From: DASULK01 sp036381835 | Lineage (GTDB): Bacteria; Actinomycetota; Actinomycetes; Mycobacteriales; Micromonosporaceae | Assembly (NCBI GenBank): GCA_036381835.1 | Contig: DASVCA010000044.1 | Coordinates: 1-26,931, forward strand | Reading direction: 5' to 3' | Length of the DNA: 26,931 nucleotides | Shown: positions 23,607 to 26,931 of the stretch, in pieces | Layout: every line of letters starts with the position of its first letter | Numbering within the stretch: position 1 is the stretch's first letter | Position numbers and translations under genes: made by a program | The notes under the pieces: model-generated | Database searches by the model: none | What the model was told of the DNA's origin: nothing | The model's input: the letters and a program-made list of their open reading frames with translations, nothing else

Positions 23607-24851
23607 ATGCAACAGACGGCTGTAAGGAACGTAGCGATTGTCACACCTTGGTACCCGACACGCGAACTTCCTTTTCGAGGAGCCTTCGTGCGTGCAATGG
23701 TCGAGGCAACCGCGCCAGGTTGTGACCAAGCCACGGTCTATCACTGCGATGCATGGGTGTCACGAACTACTCGTTACGAGGATGAACTACTGCAGCAAGC
23801 GCAGAAGACCTTGCTGCCCCGCGCGAATACCACTTGTCCAACGGTGGGCGGGGCCACACTGCGGTACATACCGGTGCCAGTTCAACGAGGATCAAGCTTC
23901 GCTCGGCTTTCTGAGTATCACCGTGCGATACTAGGCGCGGCGCTGGCAAAAAAGCCTATTGATGCCTCGGTTGTACACGCTCATGTAGGTCTACCGAGCG
24001 GTTGGGCGGCGCTGCATCACGCACGCCCGGATGCACGCTTCTTCGTGACCGAACATGCCACATTTCTGGACCGGATTCTGGCCGAGCCGGATGCTCGGAT
24101 CATGTATGACAAGGTGCTCCACCGATGTGATGCCTTGTTCGCTGTTGGCGAAGGACTGCGCCAGCTTCTTATAGAAGCGTTCCCGCATCACCGTGACCGA
24201 ATTAGGATTGTTCCAAATCCAATCTCATTCGAGATACCGCGGCCGGAGCCCGTCACGCAGTTGCGGCGCTGGCTGTTCGTCGGTGGACTCATTCCACGTA
24301 AGGGCGTGCAATGGCTCCTAGAGGCGTTCGCCGAGTGTTACGCTGATGATCCAAAATTGACACTCAGCTTGGTTGGCGAAGGCGCGCTGGCCGATTCACT
24401 GAAAGAACGCGCTGTGGAACTCGGGGTGGACCAAGCGGTATTCTTCCGGGGTGCCGTATCGCCGGATGAAGCACTGCGATTAATGCGGGAACATGATCTC
24501 CTTGTCCACCCGAGTAGGCTGGAGACATTTGGTATGACCATTGTGGAAGCAATTGCCGCAGGTATGCCTGTCCTGGTGACTCGGTGTGGTGGACCTGAGG
24601 AAACACTTGCCGGCATCGAGAAGGAAGCCGGCGAACTCATCCCAGTGGAAGATAATGCTGATTCAATCGTCGCAGGCTACCGCCGTTTGCGAGCGAGGTT
24701 CCCAGACGGCGTAGACCTTGAGCGGGCACGGCGAGTCTTGGCCGAGAAATACGGCTATCCTGCGGTTGCCCGCGCTCATCACAGCGCCTGGTTTTTATCG
24801 GTCCCGAACGATGCGCCGGCGAAGCCTGGGCTGGTTGGAGGAGCGATATGA
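23607..24851 (+). CDS. GT4-type glycosyltransferase
   Basis: This GT-B-fold glycosyltransferase of 414 residues belongs to family GT4 by pattern. The N-terminal half opens VAIVTPWYPTRELPFRGAFV, with HAHVGLPSGWAALH in the acceptor domain. The C-terminal donor half holds FVGGLIPRKGVQWLLEAF, SLVGEGALADSLKERA and HPSRLETFGMTIVEAIAAGMPVLVTRCGG, where the ExFGxxxxE site binds the nucleotide. It would transfer a sugar to a lipid-linked acceptor at the inner membrane face. ATG 23607 has only a weak AGGCGG upstream. Its stop overlaps the next start by 4 bp (24848-24851). It contains a TTA codon at 24480. Sugar specificity is unknown. Confidence 0.9.
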   Translation: MQQTAVRNVAIVTPWYPTRELPFRGAFVRAMVEATAPGCDQATVYHCDAWVSRTTRYEDELLQQAQKTLLPRANTTCPTVGGATLRYIPVPVQRGSSFARLSEYHRAILGAALAKKPIDASVVHAHVGLPSGWAALHHARPDARFFVTEHATFLDRILAEPDARIMYDKVLHRCDALFAVGEGLRQLLIEAFPHHRDRIRIVPNPISFEIPRPEPVTQLRRWLFVGGLIPRKGVQWLLEAFAECYADDPKLTLSLVGEGALADSLKERAVELGVDQAVFFRGAVSPDEALRLMREHDLLVHPSRLETFGMTIVEAIAAGMPVLVTRCGGPEETLAGIEKEAGELIPVEDNADSIVAGYRRLRARFPDGVDLERARRVLAEKYGYPAVARAHHSAWFLSVPNDAPAKPGLVGGAI

Positions 24852-25390
24852 AGGCTCTTTTCCTGGCGCTCGGAGCCACCCGCCGCCGCGCCGTCTTGGA
24901 AGAGGCGGCACAGGTGTTGGCAAAGGGTGGCCGGGTCGTCGTCTTGATAGATTCGTTGAGTGCTTGGCACAGCGAGTTTTTTCCGTCCGGCGTCGATGTG
25001 GTGGACATTGGCAAACTTGAGCAGCGCCATTTGCCACGGAAGTTAGAGGCATTGGTCCTGTACCGAATTCCATGCGGCTTGCTGCAGGTTATCGGACGCG
25101 GGCCTCTACGAGAACTGGCGCGCAGAGCGATAAAGAGCTATCGGCGCCGTATTGCTGATAGGGTGCATAGACGCCTCTTCCTCCCACTCTACCGTCGTGT
25201 TTGGAGTCAAAAGCGGGCACAAATCATCGAACGATACGTTCTGCGCGGCGTATCGTTCGATGTGGTCGTTGTCAGTGATCCACTCTCCATGCCGGATGCA
25301 GTCCGGCTGCTTCATTACTACGAACAACTCGGGGTCACGCCACCGAAGGTGACGTACAGCGTGGATCATGCAACACTCGTATCGAGTTGA
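24848..25390 (+). CDS. unrecognised 180-residue protein in glycosyltransferase operon
   Basis: I do not recognise this protein. It opens MKALFLALGATRRRAVLEEAAQ, like the first strand and helix of a Rossmann or GT-B domain, and VVVLIDSL and FDVVVVSDPLSMPDAVRLLHYY look like further beta-alpha units. The middle is very basic (ELARRAIKSYRRRIADRVHRR), suggesting membrane or polyanion contact. It could be a free-standing N-terminal glycosyltransferase half or a small accessory subunit; no nucleotide-sugar site is visible. The ATG overlaps the preceding GT4 stop (ATGA), with a GGAGGAGCG stretch just upstream, so it is certainly translated with it. The next GT4 follows after 23 bp. One TTA codon is at 25043. 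Confidence 0.7.
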   Translation: MKALFLALGATRRRAVLEEAAQVLAKGGRVVVLIDSLSAWHSEFFPSGVDVVDIGKLEQRHLPRKLEALVLYRIPCGLLQVIGRGPLRELARRAIKSYRRRIADRVHRRLFLPLYRRVWSQKRAQIIERYVLRGVSFDVVVVSDPLSMPDAVRLLHYYEQLGVTPPKVTYSVDHATLVSS

Positions 25391-25413
25391 CCTCCTTAAG
25401 AGAATGAGGAGCA

Positions 25414-26772
25414 ATGAGTCCGACTTTTGAATCTCGGCGCCCGCGAATCCTCTACCTAGCATTCTATTTTCCGCCCAGCCGGGCAAGCGGGGTGTACCGT
25501 GCCCGTGCAACGGCGAACTACCTCTGCGACTGCGGTTGGGACGTTACAACGTTCGCCTCGCCGCTGCGTTTCTTGTATGAAGCAGTCGGGTCCGTTGACG
25601 AGGAACTCCTCAAGACAATTGATCCAAGGATTCGGATCGAACGGCCGACCTTGGACATGTTCGACTGGGAACATGATCTGCGTCAGTTCAGCGGGTTTCG
25701 CGGCATGTTTCCCTTACTGGCGCGAAAAATCCACGTATGGCAGCAGACAATTAACTTTCCTGAAAAATATGCCTCATGGGGATGGGCTAGTGTCCGTCAT
25801 GCATTGCGGCTGCATGCTCGCCGGCGTTTCGACGTCGTCCTCGCCACTGGGAATCCCTTTGCTTCGTTCGCGGCTGCCTGGCTGTTCCATCGGTTAACCA
25901 AGGTGCCGTACTTCCTAGACTATCGCGACTCGTGGACGTTGAACCTGTTCACGGATAGTCCGGCTTTCTCCATGGACTCTCCTGTCTGGAAGTGGGAAAG
26001 GCGGGTGTTAAGCAATGCGTCCGGCGTGGTGTTCGTCAACAACGCACTGCGGGAATGGCACGCAGCACGTTATCCAAGAGTAGCCGATAAGATGATGGTT
26101 GTGCCTAACGGCTGGGATCCTGATTTGCTTCAGATTGAATCAGCTGTTCCGGATGAGGATGCGGCCAGACGGCCACTCCGGTTTGGATACTTAGGCACGT
26201 TGACACAGAATCAGCCGGTGGAGGAGATGGCGGAAGCCTTTCACCGTGCCCGCCGCCATCCGGAACTGGCGGAAGCGGAACTCGATATCTATGGTCACCT
26301 GGGCTTTTTCCGGAATAGTCCACCAGCTTTGCTGAAGCGCCTTGGGATCGGTTCGGGGGAAGCCGACCAACCGCAGCCGACCTCCGAGTCCGGAATTTTT
26401 GTTCGAGGACCAGTTCCGAAAACGGAAGTCGCTACCGTATATCGAAATCTCGACGTTCTGGTTTTTCTCGCTGGGGGAGGGCGGTATGTCACTTCTGGAA
26501 AAATCTTTGAGTATATGGCGAGCGGACGGCCAATCGTTTCGGTCCATTCACCCGACATTGCCGCTCGTGAGGTTCTCGAAGGTTATCCCTTGTGGTTTAG
26601 TGCCAATAGTCTGGACCCAGATGACATAGCGCAGTCGATGGTTGCTGCCGGAAAGGCGGCGCGTGACCTGAGCATAGAGCAAATCGTCAAGGCACGTCAA
26701 TTTGCCGATCGCTACACTCGCAAGATCCTACTTGCGCCTCTCGAGGAGCGACTGCGCGCAGTCGTTCGTTGA
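25414..26772 (+). CDS. GT4-type glycosyltransferase
   Basis: This glycosyltransferase of 452 residues has GT-B organisation. It opens RILYLAFYFPPSRASGVYRARATANYL, a start common in actinobacterial GT4 proteins that act early on a polymer. FDVVLATGNPFASFAAAWLF and YFLDYRDSW are in the N-terminal half. The C-terminal half has FGYLGTLTQNQPVEEMAEAF, a long insert before FVRGPVPKTEVATVYRNLDVLVFLAGGG, and SGKIFEYMASGRPIVSV, the donor-site region with its glutamate. GAGGAG lies very close to ATG 25414. It carries four TTA codons (25714, 25894, 26008, 26191). Sugar and acceptor are unknown; the neighbours suggest surface glycopolymer assembly. Confidence 0.88.
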   Translation: MSPTFESRRPRILYLAFYFPPSRASGVYRARATANYLCDCGWDVTTFASPLRFLYEAVGSVDEELLKTIDPRIRIERPTLDMFDWEHDLRQFSGFRGMFPLLARKIHVWQQTINFPEKYASWGWASVRHALRLHARRRFDVVLATGNPFASFAAAWLFHRLTKVPYFLDYRDSWTLNLFTDSPAFSMDSPVWKWERRVLSNASGVVFVNNALREWHAARYPRVADKMMVVPNGWDPDLLQIESAVPDEDAARRPLRFGYLGTLTQNQPVEEMAEAFHRARRHPELAEAELDIYGHLGFFRNSPPALLKRLGIGSGEADQPQPTSESGIFVRGPVPKTEVATVYRNLDVLVFLAGGGRYVTSGKIFEYMASGRPIVSVHSPDIAAREVLEGYPLWFSANSLDPDDIAQSMVAAGKAARDLSIEQIVKARQFADRYTRKILLAPLEERLRAVVR

Positions 26773-26823
26773 CGTGACCAGACACAGTATACAGCCGGTA
26801 ACATGTTGAGAAAGGTGCAACGT

Positions 26824-26931
26824 GTGTCTGAGCAGGTTCCGAACGATTCCTTGGCCGCACCGAGAGTACTGCTACTTGCGCTCAGTTACCATCCGCATGA
26901 ACGGGTTGTTTCTTACGCCAATCAGCTTCGG
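26824..26931 (+). CDS. start of a probable glycosyltransferase (cut by window end)
   Basis: Only the first 36 codons are present. From GTG 26824 the product runs through PRVLLLALSYHPHERVVSYANQLR, a first beta-strand and loop like the N-terminus of GT-B glycosyltransferases. AAAGG lies about 9 nt upstream, and the gap to the preceding GT4 gene is 51 bp. The other frame beginning one GTG earlier (26822) gives an unlike sequence. The family is likely but not proven from so little. Confidence 0.55.
   Translation, partial: MSEQVPNDSLAAPRVLLLALSYHPHERVVSYANQLR

Larger units (their letters stand above)
23572..26931. other. lower-GC glycosyltransferase segment
   Basis: From just after 23571 to the end of the window, base composition and codon choice change visibly. 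A/T-ending codons become common, and in-frame TTA leucine codons appear at 24480, 25043, 25714, 25894, 26008 and 26191. The preceding 23 kb is strongly GC-biased, and the only in-frame TTA I noticed there is in the tetR-like gene. This suggests recombination of a surface-polysaccharide segment. No insertion sequence, tRNA or repeat is visible at the junction. Confidence 0.75.

Overview
The window is high-GC, GTG/TTG-tolerant DNA typical of an actinomycete. Gene content suggests a Micromonosporaceae- or Streptomyces-like antibiotic producer, but the genus cannot be fixed from this sequence. I see no rRNA, tRNA, transposase or CRISPR. Nearly every gene is a recognisable family member, and many are joined by 4-bp ATGA overlaps.

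Layout. (A) 91-3690, plus strand: a metallo-beta-lactamase-fold protein and a SnoaL/NTF2-fold protein, both of the kind seen among polyketide tailoring genes, then glucose-1-phosphate thymidylyltransferase and dTDP-glucose 4,6-dehydratase. An 18-bp hairpin at 3703-3743 closes this block and the convergent one. (B) 3753-8461, minus strand, read from right to left: a 3,5-epimerase, a SpnR-like sugar 4-aminotransferase, a flavin reductase, an NDP-hexose 3-ketoreductase and a PMP/[2Fe-2S] 3-dehydratase of the E1/SpnQ type. With rmlA/rmlB these make most of a route to a dTDP-4-amino-2,3,4,6-tetradeoxyhexose. The expected 2,3-dehydratase, glycosyltransferase, N-methyltransferase and polyketide synthase are not in the window. 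(C) 8547-13236, minus: a complete five-gene Liv-type ABC importer, 85 bp upstream of the sugar operon. (D) 13480-16697, minus: a ProVWX/OpuA-type glycine betaine or choline importer. (E) 17014-20529, minus: a TagG/Wzm-like permease, a TagH/Wzt-like ATPase and a TagB/TagF-like CDP-glycerol glycerophosphotransferase family protein with an N-terminal membrane region, i.e. polymer synthesis and export at the cell surface. (F) 20699-23571, plus: a divergent TetR regulator with one TTA codon, then an aminotransferase and a Gfo/Idh/MocA oxidoreductase, probably amino-sugar synthesis. (G) 23607 to the end, plus: two GT4 glycosyltransferases, an unrecognised 180-residue protein and the start of another probable glycosyltransferase. 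Block G is clearly lower in GC and holds several TTA codons, so it looks acquired or recombined.

Reading as a whole: the left third is probably the edge of a glycosylated polyketide cluster, the middle holds two solute importers, and the right third is a cell-surface glycopolymer locus. No wholly new system is evident. The most interesting points are the flavin reductase embedded in an E1-type 3-deoxygenation operon, the Liv importer head-to-tail with that operon and a strong palindrome at its front, the TTA-bearing TetR between export and sugar genes, and the sharp compositional change at about 23.57 kb.
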